Assembly: GCA_963576725.1 (NCBI GenBank) | Contig: OY755240.1 | Location: 29,903,932 to 29,967,931, forward strand | Origin: Azorinus chamasolen | Taxonomy: Eukaryota; Mollusca; Bivalvia; Cardiida; Solecurtidae | DNA length: 64,000 bases | Direction of reading: 5' to 3' | In this document: positions 21,930 to 31,861 of the stretch, piece after piece | How positions within the stretch are numbered: position 1 is the stretch's first letter | Layout: each line of letters begins with the position of its first letter | Position numbers and translations under genes: made by a program | The notes under the pieces: generated by a model | The model's database searches: none | What the model was told of the DNA's origin: nothing | The model's input: the letters and a program-made list of their open reading frames with translations, nothing else

Positions 21930-22440
21930 AAAAAATGTTTCAGGAGGGGTGGTCATAATTTTAGTAGTGAGTTTTTTATTCATTAATAATCCCTTTTTCT
22001 GTAGATGCCCTTTAATGCTTTTGTAAACAGAGTAGAGCCTGAGTTCAGATGGCTCCTGTAGAAACCAGCTGATTAGGTTATGCTCCGTTTGCTTATGGAA
22101 TAATTCTACAGATGGGCTAAGCATAAATCTTTCTCTAGAAGGTACAGCATGTAGCGCAACAAAAAACCAGGTCAGTAACTGAAAGATCGAGGTCATACTT
22201 AGAGGTCAAAGGTCAAAAACATGTATTGTTTTGCTGGTCCGTGCTTTTACTTGAGACTGCATGGATGGATTGTGAAATGAATAGGCATAAATGTTTCTCT
22301 GGAAGGTATCGTGTGTCGCGCACAAAAACCAGATCAGTAGCTAAAAGGTTGAGGTTACACTTGGAGGTCAAAAGTCCGATTTCACAAGCACAATGTATGC
22401 CTATAATTGCCCTTTATTTGATATTCATGCCTTTTTGATA
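21930..22440 (+). repeat. family O tandem units with a MITE fragment
   Basis: Two units near 22115-22215 and 22270-22380 share ATAAATCTTTCTCTAGAAGG, AAAACCAGGTCAGTAACTG and GGTCAAAGGTCAAAA. A core-1 fragment (TAAACAGAGTAGAGCCTG to GCTCCGTTTGCTTATGG) lies at 22022-22098. AGGTCAAAGGTCA at 22201-22213 is another DR1 match. Confidence 0.55.
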
Positions 22441-22765
22441 TTCATTGTGACCGCGATGTGTCCGGCGTCTGTCGTCCGTCCACATTTTCAAACGACATCT
22501 CTGAAACCGCTGACCGATTTTAACAAATTTTGTTAGGAGCATCAGAGGCTAATATTGTTCAAATCATGACCCCCGGACCAAAAATGGCCCCGCCCGGGGG
22601 CTTATCAGTTTTTCATAGGAAAATCTTTAAAATCTACTCTCTGAAACTGTAAGGCCTAGACCTTTGATATTTGTATGTAGTATTATCTAATGGTCCTCTA
22701 CAAAGATTGTTCAAATTCTGACCCTCGGGCCAAAAATGACCCCACCCCAGGGCTTATCAGTTTTG
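22441..22765 (+). mobile_element. family B fragment
   Basis: Lacks the first 5' hairpin half. Starts TTGTGACCGCGATGTGTCCG, then ACGACATCTCTGAAACC and two units (GCCTAGACCTTTGATATTTG, GGGCTTATCAGTTTT). Confidence 0.75.
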
Positions 22766-23403
22766 GTGAATGGCCAGCGGGCTCGACATGTTGCCCGTGG
22801 GCATTTAGTTGTCAATAAACATCGTATGACACACACCAAGGTCATTTATTGTATTCCTATACATGTAATGTGGCCTCCTTAAAGTATGCAAAGTTTCATG
22901 AAAATCAAATTTGTCTTGTCTAAGTAAACATGAACAAAAGTCTCTGACAAATATCAAAGTATTAATGTTGAAAACAAACTCGAAGTAACTTCAACAGAAA
23001 GAGTGAGGAGAGACAGGGAAAAAGAATGACAATGCTAAACTTGAGGTTATGAGCATGAAAAGAAAGAAGTGAGCGAAACGGATCATTATCTTGTTTTGCA
23101 AAAGGGAATAGCAGGTGGGAAAATGAGAAAACACAAAGCTGCACAAGCTGCTATAGAAAACGTGAAAGAGAAGAAAGACGAAACTGAAAGAACCAGTAAA
23201 GTTAAAGACCGGGAAGTAAACTTCTGAAAATCACCTAATATGAACGCACCTAACAGTCCCCAGAGAACGTGGGCCAGCACAATTAAACATATAGTGGAAA
23301 GTACAATGCTTAACAGCTGAAACAAAGAATCGGATATTCAGAATCATTAGAATGTCTTGAAAGCACCAACTACAATGAAATTGATACCTGCATGAAATAG
23401 TTC
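22766..23403. other. non-coding stretch with purine-rich block
   Basis: No repeat family matched. At 22960-23230 the + strand is strongly purine-rich, which opens frames on both strands. The + frame ending at about 23226 reads lysine/glutamate-rich sequence (KEKKDETERTSK) with no recognisable domain. Could be a decayed gene piece; not called. Confidence 0.4.
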
Positions 23404-23597
23404 AAGCTTTTGTGATCGCCTGATGTCCGTCGTCCGTCGGCGTGTGTCGTCAACAATTTGAACCTTTAAAAATCTTCTGAATCTACAGGGTTTTCAGCTT
23501 TCATCTTTGGCACATAGCATCATCTGTAGGTCCTGTACAAAAGTTATATAAATTATGTCCCTGGGGTCAAAATTGGCTCCGCCCCAGGGATGCATTG
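23404..23597 (+). mobile_element. family A fragment
   Basis: Begins within the 5' region (GCTTTTGTGATCGCCTGATG), GTCCGTCGTCCGTCGG, then one unit. Truncated by the next A element in a T run. Confidence 0.75.
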
Positions 23598-24889
23598 TTT
23601 TTAGCTCACCAGAGCACTTTTGTGCTCAGGGTGAGCTTTTGTGATCGCCTGATGTCCGTCGTCGGGCGTCAACAATTTCAACCTTTAAAAAATCTCCTGA
23701 ATTTACAGGGTTCTCAGCTTTCATCTTTGGTACATAGCATCACCTGTAGGTCCTCTACAAAAGTTATATAAATTAAGCCCCTGGGGTCAAAATTTGCCCC
23801 GCCCCAGGGTTTTTCAGTTTTTAATAGAAACATATAGTGAAAACTTTGAACATCTTCTCTAAAATTAGAAGGTTCTCAGCTTTCATATTTGGCACATAGC
23901 TTCAACTTCAGGACTTCTACAAAAGTTATATAAATTCTGCCCCTAGGGTCAAAATTGGTCCCACCCCAGGGATTGTAGCTGACTGCTTAAACAGCCCATG
24001 GGATCACTAGTTATGCATAGGAAAAACTGTAAAAATCTTCTTGTCAGAAACTACATGTTCCAGAGCTTAGATATTTGGTGTATAGATTTACTTAGCATAC
24101 CTTTATGAGTTTTATAAGTATCATAGTTCTGGGGTTAAAATTGGCCCTGCCCTGTGTGTATAGACTTCTTCACATCAGAAACTACAGTCTAAAGGTTTCG
24201 CTTTAATATTAGCCTGAGACCAGCCAGTGTGAGTGCTGATGTAATCACCCTTAGCTTGATCAGTAGAGTAGAAATTGTGTTTAGACAAATAACACACACT
24301 CATTTTAGATTGAGAAAACTGTGGATAATTCTCAAAATGCAGAAAACTCTTAAAGCTTTTTTTCATACCTATGCCCTGCATTAAGCTGCCAGCTATCAAT
24401 ATAGAGCCTATCAGTGTATCTGTTGTGAATTTCAGCTGAACTCTTTGCATGCTCGGTAATTTTGTCATCTACTAAATTGTTGTCTGCAGCATATTCATAA
24501 GTTATCATAACTACAAACTTTCTAAGATTTTCAGAAGTTCAGTCTCATTGACAAACAGTTTGGATATCAGATAAGGCCCCACATTATGTGGGGACTGATC
24601 TGGATCCAAACTGTTTGCATAGGTCATTAGTGGTGGGAGAATCTGCCTCTAGCATCCAAAGAATTAATACAAGTTCCAGTGGTCTATGCTCTACAATTCT
24701 TTCACTACATTCTTTCAGCATCATGTTCAGGTCCTCTACAAAAGTTATATAAATTGTTTCCCTGGATTCAAAATTGGCACAGCCCCTGGGGTGTTCAGTT
24801 TTCAAATGAGACATATAGTGAAAACTTTGAACATCTTCTCCTCTGATTGTCTGGTGAGCGATGTCAGGTCCATTCTGGCCCTCTTGTCT
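23598..24889 (+). mobile_element. long family A element, copy 2
   Basis: 5' hairpin with GAGCACTTTTGTGCTC. A units continue to about 24150, then the same unique segment as 14155-15763 (AGAAATTGTGTTTAGACAAA, CCTATGCCCTGCATTAAGC, CCTCTAGCATCCAAAGAAT), A units, and 3' hairpin CAGGTCCATTCTGGCC with CTCTTGT. In this copy the block with TTCAGAAGTTCAGTCTCATT is single, where copy 1 has it twice. Confidence 0.75.
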
Positions 24890-25070
24890 ATAGAAACATT
24901 TAGTGAAAACTTTGAAAATCTTCTCCTCTGAAACTAGAAGTTTCTCAGCTTTCATATTTGGCACATAGCATCATGTTCAGGTCCTCTACAAAAGTTATAT
25001 AAATTATGCCCCTGTGATCAAAATTGGCTACACGCCAGGGGTGGACAGTTTCTAGCAAATTTATAGCAGG
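24890..25070 (+). mobile_element. family A unit, detached
   Basis: One core unit (ATAGAAACATTTAGTGAAAA, TTTCATATTTGGCACATAG) directly after the CTCTTGT end. Breaks at about 25055. Confidence 0.6.
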
Positions 25071-25219
25071 CTGTGCTTTTAAGCATCTTATCTTTGCTGG
25101 TCAGTTTATTGGAGAGGTCATAAGGTCAAGCATTGGAGAGGGAATAACCAGTGGCTATTTTAGTGTACCTGTATTGCTGGTGTGTAAATGATCAAGCTAG
25201 TGATGATAGTGGGTCTGTC

Positions 25220-25464
25220 TTAACCCTTTCCCTGTTCTATGTTTATTGTTAATTTGAATGCCTACTGCATATTCATGAACAAAATAGTTAAAATTAAGTA
25301 TTGAAGGTGGAACATTGTAGCCATTTTAGAAGTAAAGAAACTGATCTATCAAATTCCATCAGCAAACAGAAGACCCTGATCAGATGGCTCATAGGAGCCA
25401 TCTGATCTGGGTCTATTCTGTTTGCAAATGTATGAAAAGGGGTTTATATGAGCGAATGGGTTAA
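25220..25464. mobile_element. core-1 MITE, complete
   Basis: TTAACCCTTTCCCTGTTCTA to GAGCGAATGGGTTAA, 245 bp, opposite arm order to 9571-9801. Palindrome GACCCTGATCAGATGGCTC / GAGCCATCTGATCTGGGTC. The left arm includes TATTCATGAACAAAATAGTT. Confidence 0.8.
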
Positions 25465-25489
25465 CAACGTCATTATCTCAACGCTTTTC

Positions 25490-25751
25490 CCCCTTGGGGT
25501 GCCTTGTTTTATATAGAAACATATTATGAAATCTTCTGACACTGGAAAGTTCTCATCTTTCATATTTGGCACATAAGCATCATCTTGAAGTCCTCTACAA
25601 AAGTTAAATAAATTATGCCCCTGGGAACAAATTTTAAATGAGACCCCACCACAGAGGTGGCCAGTTTTCTACAGAAACATAGGCAAAACTTTGCAAATCT
25701 CATCCTCTGATTGTCTGGTGAGCGATATCAGGGCCATCATGGCCCTCTTGT
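25490..25751 (+). mobile_element. family A 3' part
   Basis: One and a half units, then CTGGTGAGCGATATCAGGG, CCATCATGGCCCTCTTGTT: a complete 3' hairpin end. The next element (family C) starts on the same TT. Confidence 0.75.
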
Positions 25752-26690
25752 TAGCTCACCTGAGCAAGGCTCAGGGTGAGCTTTTGGGAGACTTGAATGT
25801 CCTCTAGGTCAAATAGGTAAACCTTGTAAACACTCTAGAGGTCAGATTTTAGCCCAATCTTAAACTTAATCAGAATGATTGTCCTAATAAAAGCTCCGAC
25901 AAATTTGAAAGTGGCGCATGTTGAGTCAAAAACTAGGTCACTAGGTCAAATAGTAGAAAAATCTTGTGAATACCCTAGAGGTCACATTTGTAGCTGAATC
26001 TTCATGAAACTTTATCAGAATGATTGTTTTGATAAAATCTCGGGACTAGTATGAAAGTGGGTCACATGGTATTAAAAACTAGGTCAAATAGTAGAAAAAC
26101 CTGGTGAACACTAGTCGGTAGTGGTCACATATGTAGCTGAATCTTCATGAAACTTTATCAGAATGATTGTTTTGATAAAATCTCGGGACTAGTATGAAAG
26201 TGGGTGACATGGTGTTAATAACTAGGTCAAATAGTAGAAAAACCTTGTGAACGCTCTAGTCAGTAGTGGTCACATTTGTAGCCCAATCTTCATGAAACTT
26301 GGTCAGAATGATTTTCCTAATAAAATCTCGGAGGTTTTGAAAGTGGACCATGTGGGGTCAAAAACTAGGTCTCTAGGTCAAATAGTAGGAAAACCTTGTG
26401 AACACTCTAGAGGTCACATTTTTAGCCGAATCTTCATGAAACTTTATCAGAATGATTGTTTTGACAAAATCTAGGACGACTTTGAAAGTGGGTCACATGG
26501 GGTAAAAAAACTAGGTCACTAGGTTAAATAGTGGGAAAACCTTGTGAACCTTGTGGTCACATTTTTAGCCCAATTTTCATGAAACTTTGTCAAAATGATT
26601 GTCTTAATAAAATCTCGGACGAGATTGAAAGTGGTTCATGTGATGTCAAAAATTAGGTCATTAGGGTTAATAGTAGAAAAAACACTCCTC
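25752..26690 (+). mobile_element. family C element
   Basis: 5' hairpin AGCTCACCTGAGCAAGGCTC with AGGGTGAGCTTTT, then about seven units of roughly 140 bp carrying ACTAGGTCAAATAGTAGAAA, CTCTAGAGGTCACATTT, AATCTTCATGAAACTT and AGAATGATTGT. Runs into family L without a 3' hairpin. Confidence 0.8.
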
Positions 26691-27262
26691 CTTCAATCTG
26701 CAAGTTATTCAGTTTATATTTGGTATACATAATAACCATGAATGGTAGATGTGCAAGATGCAATTTTCACATGTTTAGCGCTGGGCAATTTAGAATTATC
26801 TCCACTTGAACTTTTGAGTATTTTGTTATTTTGGCATGCAACATAGGGAGTTGGTGTCTCAAACTCCTCCTTCAGTTTTAAAGTTAATGAATTGATATTT
26901 GGTATACATAATAACCACGAATAGTAGATGTGCAAGATGTAATTTTCATCTGTTTACTGTAGGCCATTGCAGAATTATCTGCCCTTGAACTTTGGGGTTT
27001 TATGCATGAAACATGTGGAGTTGGTGTCAGGAACTCCTCCTTCAATCTGAAAGTTATGCACTTTATATTTGGTATACATGAATGGTAGCTGTGCAAGTGG
27101 CAATTTTCATGTATTCAGCGCTGGGCATTGCAGAATTATCTCCTTGAAATTTGAGTATTTTTGTCATTTTGGCATGAAACATTGGAAGTTGGTGCCGCAA
27201 ACTCATTCAATTTATATTTGGTTTACATAATAACCATGAATGATAGATGTGCAAGACACAAT

Positions 27263-29897
27263 TTTTAGCTCACCTGAGCCGAAGGCTCGGGATGAGCTAT
27301 TGTGACCGCGATGTGTCCGTCGTCCGGTGTCTGTCATAATATTTTGTCAGAAGCATCAGTGGCTAGGGGGAACAAAACGTTCACATTATGACTCCCGGAC
27401 CAAAAATGGCCCCACCCAAGGGCTTATCAGTTTTTCATAGGGAAATCTTTAAAAATCTTCTTCTCTGAAACTGTAAGGCCTAGACCTTTGGTATTTGGTA
27501 TGTAGCATGATCTTATGGTCCTCTATAAAGATTGTTCAAATTATGACCCCCGGGCTAAAAATGGCCCCGCCCAAGGGCTTATCAGTTTTTAGCTCACCAG
27601 AGCACAAAGTGCTCAGGGTGAGCTTTTGTGATTGCCTGATGTCCGTCGTCCGTCGGCGTGCGTCGTCCGTCGTGCGTCGTCAGTCGTCAACAATTTGAAC
27701 CTTTAAAAATCTTCTCCTCTGAATCTGCAGGGTTCTCAGCTTTCACCTTTGGCACATAGTATCATCTTTAGGTCCTCTACAAAAGTTATATAAATTATGG
27801 CCCTGGGGTCAAAATTGGCCCCGCCCCAGGGATTCCTTGTTTTCAATAGAAACATATAGTAAAACTTTGAAAATCTTCTCCTCTGAAACTGGAAGTCTCT
27901 CAGCTTTCATATTTGGCACAGGGCATCATGTTCAGGTCCTCTACAAAAGTTATATAAATTATGGCCCTGGGGTGAAAATTGGCCCCGCCCCAGGGTTGGG
28001 CAGTTTTCAATAGAATGAAATCTTTGAAAATCTTCTTCTCTGAAACTGGAAGGCTCTCAGCTTTCATATTTTGCACATAGCATCTTGTTCAGGTCCTCTA
28101 CAAAAGTTATATAAATTATGGCCCTGGGGTCAAAATTAACCCTGCCCCAGGGGTGGGCAGTTTTCAATAGAAACAAATAGTGAAATCTTTGAAAATCTTC
28201 TCTGAAACTGGAAGGCTCTCAGCTTTCATATTTGGCACATAGCATCATGTTCAGGTCCTCTACAAAAGTTATATAAATTATGGCCCTGGGGTCAAAATTA
28301 ACCCCGCCCCAGGGGTGGGCAGTTTTCAATAGAAACAAATAGTGAAATCTTTGAAAATCTTCTCCCCTGAAACTTGAAGGCTCTCAGCTTTCATATTTGG
28401 CACAGAGCATAATGTTCAGGTCCTCTACAAAATTTGTATAAATTATGGCCCTGGGGTCAAAATTGGCCCTGCCCCAGGGGTTGGGCAGTTTTTAATAGAA
28501 AAAATAGTGAAATCTTTGAAAATCTTCTCCTCTGAAACTGGAAGGCTCTCAGCTTTCATATTTGGCACAGAGCATCATGTTCAGGTCCTCTACAAATTTT
28601 TTATAAAATATGGCCCTGGGGTCAAAATTGGCCCCGCCCCAGGGTTGGGCAGTTTTCAATAGAAACAAATAGTGAAATCTTTGAAAATCATCTCCTCTGA
28701 AACTGGAAGGGTCTCAGCTTTCATATTTGGCACAGAGCATCATGTTCAGGTCCGCTACAAAACTTTTATAAATTATGGCCCTGGGGTCAAAATTGGCCCA
28801 TCCCCAGGGGTGGGCAGTTTTCAATAGAAACAAATAGTGAAATCTTTGAATATCTTCTTCTCTGAAACTGGGTGGTTCTCAGCTTTCATATTTTGCACAT
28901 AGCATCAAGTTCAGGTCCTCTACAAAAGTTGTATAAATTATGGCCCTGGGGTCAAAATTGGCCCCGCCCCAGGGGTAGCCAGTTTTCAACAGAAACATAT
29001 AGTGAAAACTTTGAAAATCTTCTCCTCTGATTGTCTGGTGAGCGCTTCAGGGCCATTCTGGCCCTCTTGTTCATAGGAAAATCTTTAAAAATCTTCTTCT
29101 GAAACTGTAAGGCCTAGACCTTTGATATTTGGTATGTAGCATGATCTAATGGTCCTCTACAAAGATTTTCAAATTATGACCCCGGGCCAAAAATGGCCCC
29201 GCCCAAGGGCTTATCAGTTTTTCATAGGAAAATCTTTAAAAATCTTCTTCTGAAACTGTAAGGCCTATACCTTTGATATTTGGTAAGTAGCATGATCTTA
29301 TGGTCCTCTACAAAGGTTGTTCAAATTATGACCCCCGGGCCAAAAATGGCCCCGCCCAAGGGCTTATCAGTTTTTCATAGGAAAATCTTTAAGAATCTTC
29401 TTCTCTGAAACTGTAAGGCCTAGACCATTGATATTAAAGTATGTAGCATGATCTTATTGTCCTCTACAAAGATTGTTCAAATTATGACCCCGACCAAAAA
29501 TAGCCCCGCCCAAGGGCTTATCAGTTTTTCATAGGAAAATCTTTAAAAATCTACTGAAACTGTAAGGCCTAGACCTTTTATGTTTGGTATGTAACATGAT
29601 CTAATGGTCCTCTACAAATATGTAGCTTTGGCTTGTTGTCCTCTGCCAATAATATTCAACTTACGACCCTGACCACTGGGCGAAACTTGGCCCTGCCTCA
29701 GGGCTCATCAGTTTTTCATGGGAAAAATATAAAATTATTTTCCCTGAAACCATAAGGCTTAGACCTTTAATTAATGACATACTGCTTTGCCTTGTGGTTC
29801 TCTACCAAGGTTGTACAAATGATTTCTTGTGGTCAAAAATGGCCCTGCCCCTGTGTATATCTCAGGTGAGCGCTTCAGGGCCTCATGGCCCTCTTGT
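27263..29897 (+). mobile_element. family B element, complete, split by family A
   Basis: Starts in a T run with AGCTCACCTGAGCCGAAGGC, GTGACCGCGATGTGTCCG, and B units to GGGCTTATCAGTTTTT (27590). After the nested A element it resumes with CATAGGAAAATCTTTAAAAA (29072) and ends CAGGTGAGCGCTTCAGGG, CCTCATGGCCCTCTTGT. The part after 29570 is a diverged subunit (GCCTTGTGGTTCTC-like), also seen at 52950-53160. Confidence 0.85.
27591..29071 (+). mobile_element. family A element, complete, inside family B
   Basis: About 1480 bp. 5' hairpin AGCTCACCAGAGCACAAAGT / GCTCAGGGTGAGCT, GTCCGTCGTCCGTCGGCG stretch, then eight core units. The phrase CAGGTCC steps 28253, 28418, 28583, 28748, 28913: exactly 165 bp four times. 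3' end GGTGAGCGCTTCAGGGCC, ATTCTGGCCCTCTTGTT. Both junctions with B are clean, with no duplicated bases beyond T. Confidence 0.9.
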
Positions 29898-29988
29898 CAT
29901 GTGTTTACCGCTGAACATTACAGAATTATCTCCACTTGAACATTGCGTATTTTTGTCATTTGTATGAACTGTATTTGTCTGCTTTCAG

Positions 29989-30095
29989 ATTGAGAAGGAA
30001 CTGCGAGACACTTGCAAAGATGTTCTGGAGATCCTGACCAAGAACTTGATACTCGGTGCTTCTAATGCAGAATCAAAGGTCTTCTATCATAAAAT
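29989..30095 (+). CDS. 14-3-3 protein, internal exon, copy 2
   Basis: Acceptor GCTTTCAG ends at 29988; donor GTAAGT starts at 30096. The frame reads [16 protein letters not shown], then [16 protein letters not shown], with AT left over to form the Met codon with the next exon. Known: this is the segment before the DY(H/Y)RYLAE motif. The ESKVFY tract is highly conserved in 14-3-3 proteins, and the ELRD..KDVL part is nearer zeta-type sequences than epsilon. The preceding exon, carrying the dimerisation helices and the K49/R56 groove residues, was not found in the 12.3 kb upstream. No matching exon for copy 1 was found in 1-7016. Confidence 0.95.
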
Positions 30096-30124
30096 GTAAG
30101 TCTTAACACTTTACATAAATATGC

Positions 30125-30245
30125 ATTTTAACACCTTTCCAAACTGATTAGACCCAAATCATTTGGCCCATGTAAGGGCTGTGTGATCCGGGTCTGTTCC
30201 GTTTGTCTATGAAATTATATTATGTAGATCTGATTCTAACACTAC
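30125..30245. mobile_element. degenerate core-1 MITE
   Basis: TTTAACACCTTTCC, then AACTGATTAGACCCAAATC, TGTGATCCGGGTCTGTTCC and GTTTGTCTATGAAAT: a decayed left arm and core. Confidence 0.5.
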
Positions 30246-30539
30246 TTTGAACCTACAGCATATTATAAACAAAGAATACCGAGAAATGTGCTTTAATCCG
30301 TGATAATGAACTGCACATGTGGCATTTCCTTTGGCTGTTCCATTTCCCCCCCCCCCCCACCCCACACACACAAAATTTGTGAATAAAATTCCTTAAATCA
30401 TGAACCACACAGTCAAATGCAATTTCACATTTCTAAATCTGTAAACACAATGGCTCACGCATAGTTTGCTTCAATGTGAAAGATGAAGCATTTTTGACTT
30501 GGAATTGCTTTTTTTTGTCAAAGAATGTGGACATTTTGT
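30246..30539. other. intronic non-coding stretch with C-run
   Basis: No gene. A run of about a dozen C followed by CACCCCACACACACA at 30346-30372. Length polymorphism is likely there. Confidence 0.5.
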
Positions 30540-31000
30540 CGTGTCCACTCTGTAACTCCTACATACATGAGTGGATTTCAGAATAACCTGGTACAAATGT
30601 TCACCACAAGTTGAGATGATGTGTCGTGAAAAAGAACCGGGTTCCTATCTCAAAGGTCAAGGTCACAATCGGGGGTCAAAGTTAAAAAAAAAAAGAAAAA
30701 AAGTGGGACATTTTGCTGTGTCTGCTCTTTAACTCCTACATACATCAGTGGATTTCAAAATAACCTGGTACAAATGTTCACCACCTAGGCTTCTACAAAA
30801 TGCGATATGGCCCAGGCATACACATGATCCAGGCTTTAGTGTAGGTGATATCCTTGGGGGTGGGGGTGGGCATTGGTCATGGTGTTAAAGTTTAGAATCA
30901 TCTCATGTCACAGCAGTGGGGAAATGTCAAAATTGTAGATTGGCTACAATAATCAGGGGGCTTACATGTTTTATAAACATCTCTTCTTATACTTTCATTG
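30540..31000 (+). repeat. family I units joined to a family D-like 3' end
   Basis: GTGGATTTCAGAATAACCTG and GTGGATTTCAAAATAACCTG start two units (30571, 30739). TCTCAAAGGTCAAGGTCAC is at 30648. From about 30840 the sequence resembles a D-type end: ACATGTTTTATAAACAT then CTCTTCTT. Confidence 0.6.
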
Positions 31001-31016
31001 ACCAGGAGGAACTGTG

Positions 31017-31251
31017 TTAACCCATTCCTCCATAAATACGCCTTTCTACGCCTCTTTAAAAATCACCCGGTGAAACCATTGTGATAAATAAAGCATTTGT
31101 TCCAGTCCTATAGGAGCAAATGCTCTATTTATCACAATGGTTTCAAACTACAAAATTTTAAAAAATTTCCTTTTCCCTAGTTAATGCTCCTTTTCGGTAG
31201 ATTTATTCAAAGTGGTTGGATCTAAAAATAGCCTATGAGGTAATGGGTTAA
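31017..31251. mobile_element. core-2 MITE, complete
   Basis: TTAACCCATTCCTCCATAAA to GAGGTAATGGGTTAA. Core GAAACCATTGTGATAAATAA / TTTATCACAATGGTTTC around CCTATAGGAGC. The left arm TACGCCTTTCTACGCCTC is shared with core-1 elements. Confidence 0.85.
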
Positions 31252-31374
31252 ATAGCCTGTGTAAGCAAACACAATTTGAAGACATTCACTGATAGAAATT
31301 TGCAAAATGCTTTCAACTTAGATTTGGAACTTCAGTCTTGATGCAGTTTAATTGATTTTTTCTGGTTCATATTT

Positions 31375-31442
31375 CGAGGGCTTGGTGCAAAACTATTCTA
31401 ACTCCAGTGAAGGAGTTAGAATAGTTTTGCACCAAGCCCTCG
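31375..31442. repeat. perfect 31-bp hairpin
   Basis: Arms of 31 bases (start CGAGGGCTTGGTGCAAAACT, last bases CTAACTCC) around the 6-base loop AGTGAA, with no mismatch. It lies in the copy 2 intron. It could be a tiny fold-back element. If transcribed with the gene it would form an uninterrupted duplex long enough for small-RNA processing. Confidence 0.85.
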
Positions 31443-31840
31443 ATTTTCTCTAAATGAATACACCTTTTTACACCTTTGCAAGCAGAGTAGATCCAGGTCA
31501 GATGTCTTTTCAGTCTTGTAGGAGCTGTCTGATCAATGTCTGCTCTGTGTGCTTAATTTCATGGTAAACATTTCTGATTCATAATGATAATGTGAACATT
31601 CTTCTAATTGATATTCCTACATTCATTATTTTTGACAAATATTCATGGATTACAGCAGAGGTCCAGGTAAGAAATGTGAATTCAAACATTTTCACAAATA
31701 ACTTTTTATTTCTGCAGCAAACCATATGCTGTAACCTCTTTTTAGAATCGTCTCAAAGAGCAGTCACAACATTGGGTTTGGCGGAGAAAGGATGATCTTA
31801 ATATTTGACCTTTATCTGTTGCTCTGGAGTAACGGGTTAA
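31443..31840. mobile_element. core-1 MITE split by a type D MITE
   Basis: AATGAATACACCTTTTTACA, core GCAAGCAGAGTAGATCCAGG to GTCTGCTCTGTGTGCTTA, arm AAATATTCATGGATTACAG; then the type D insert; then GAGTAACGGGTTAA ending at 31840. The right end is 21 bp before the exon at 31862. Confidence 0.65.
31666..31826. mobile_element. type D MITE nested in core-1 MITE
   Basis: CAGAGGTCCAGGTAAGAAAT to TTTATCTGTTGCTCTG. Internal CTGCAGCAAACCATATGC and ACATTGGGTTTGGCGGAG are diverged inverted arms. Confidence 0.65.
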
Positions 31841-31861
31841 GTTTTAGAATATTATTTTCAG

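Larger units (their letters stand above)
26690..29985 (+). repeat. family L tandem units, split by family B
   Basis: Units of about 170 bp with ACTCCTCCTTCAATCTG, ATTTGGTATACATAATAACC, GTAGATGTGCAAGATG and GAATTATCTCCACTTGAAC. At 27262 the phrase CAAGACACAATTTT breaks. It resumes after the B element at 29898 with CATGTGTTTACCGCTGAAC, so L predates B. It ends just before the 14-3-3 exon acceptor. Confidence 0.75.

Noticed and set aside
22962..23325. Two overlapping hydrophobic reading frames on the - strand that look membrane-like
   Set aside because: They are the complement of a purine-rich stretch, which automatically reads as Leu/Phe/Ser-rich. No homology, splice signals or start context.
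24584..24964. 126-codon frame on the - strand across family A sequence
   Set aside because: Runs through A units; similar frames appear wherever A units occur (14410-14604, 32832-33014, 33489-33680).
27591..29071. Regularly spaced repeats reminiscent of a CRISPR array
   Set aside because: Units are contiguous 165-bp tandem repeats without unique spacers, in a eukaryotic intron-bearing context.
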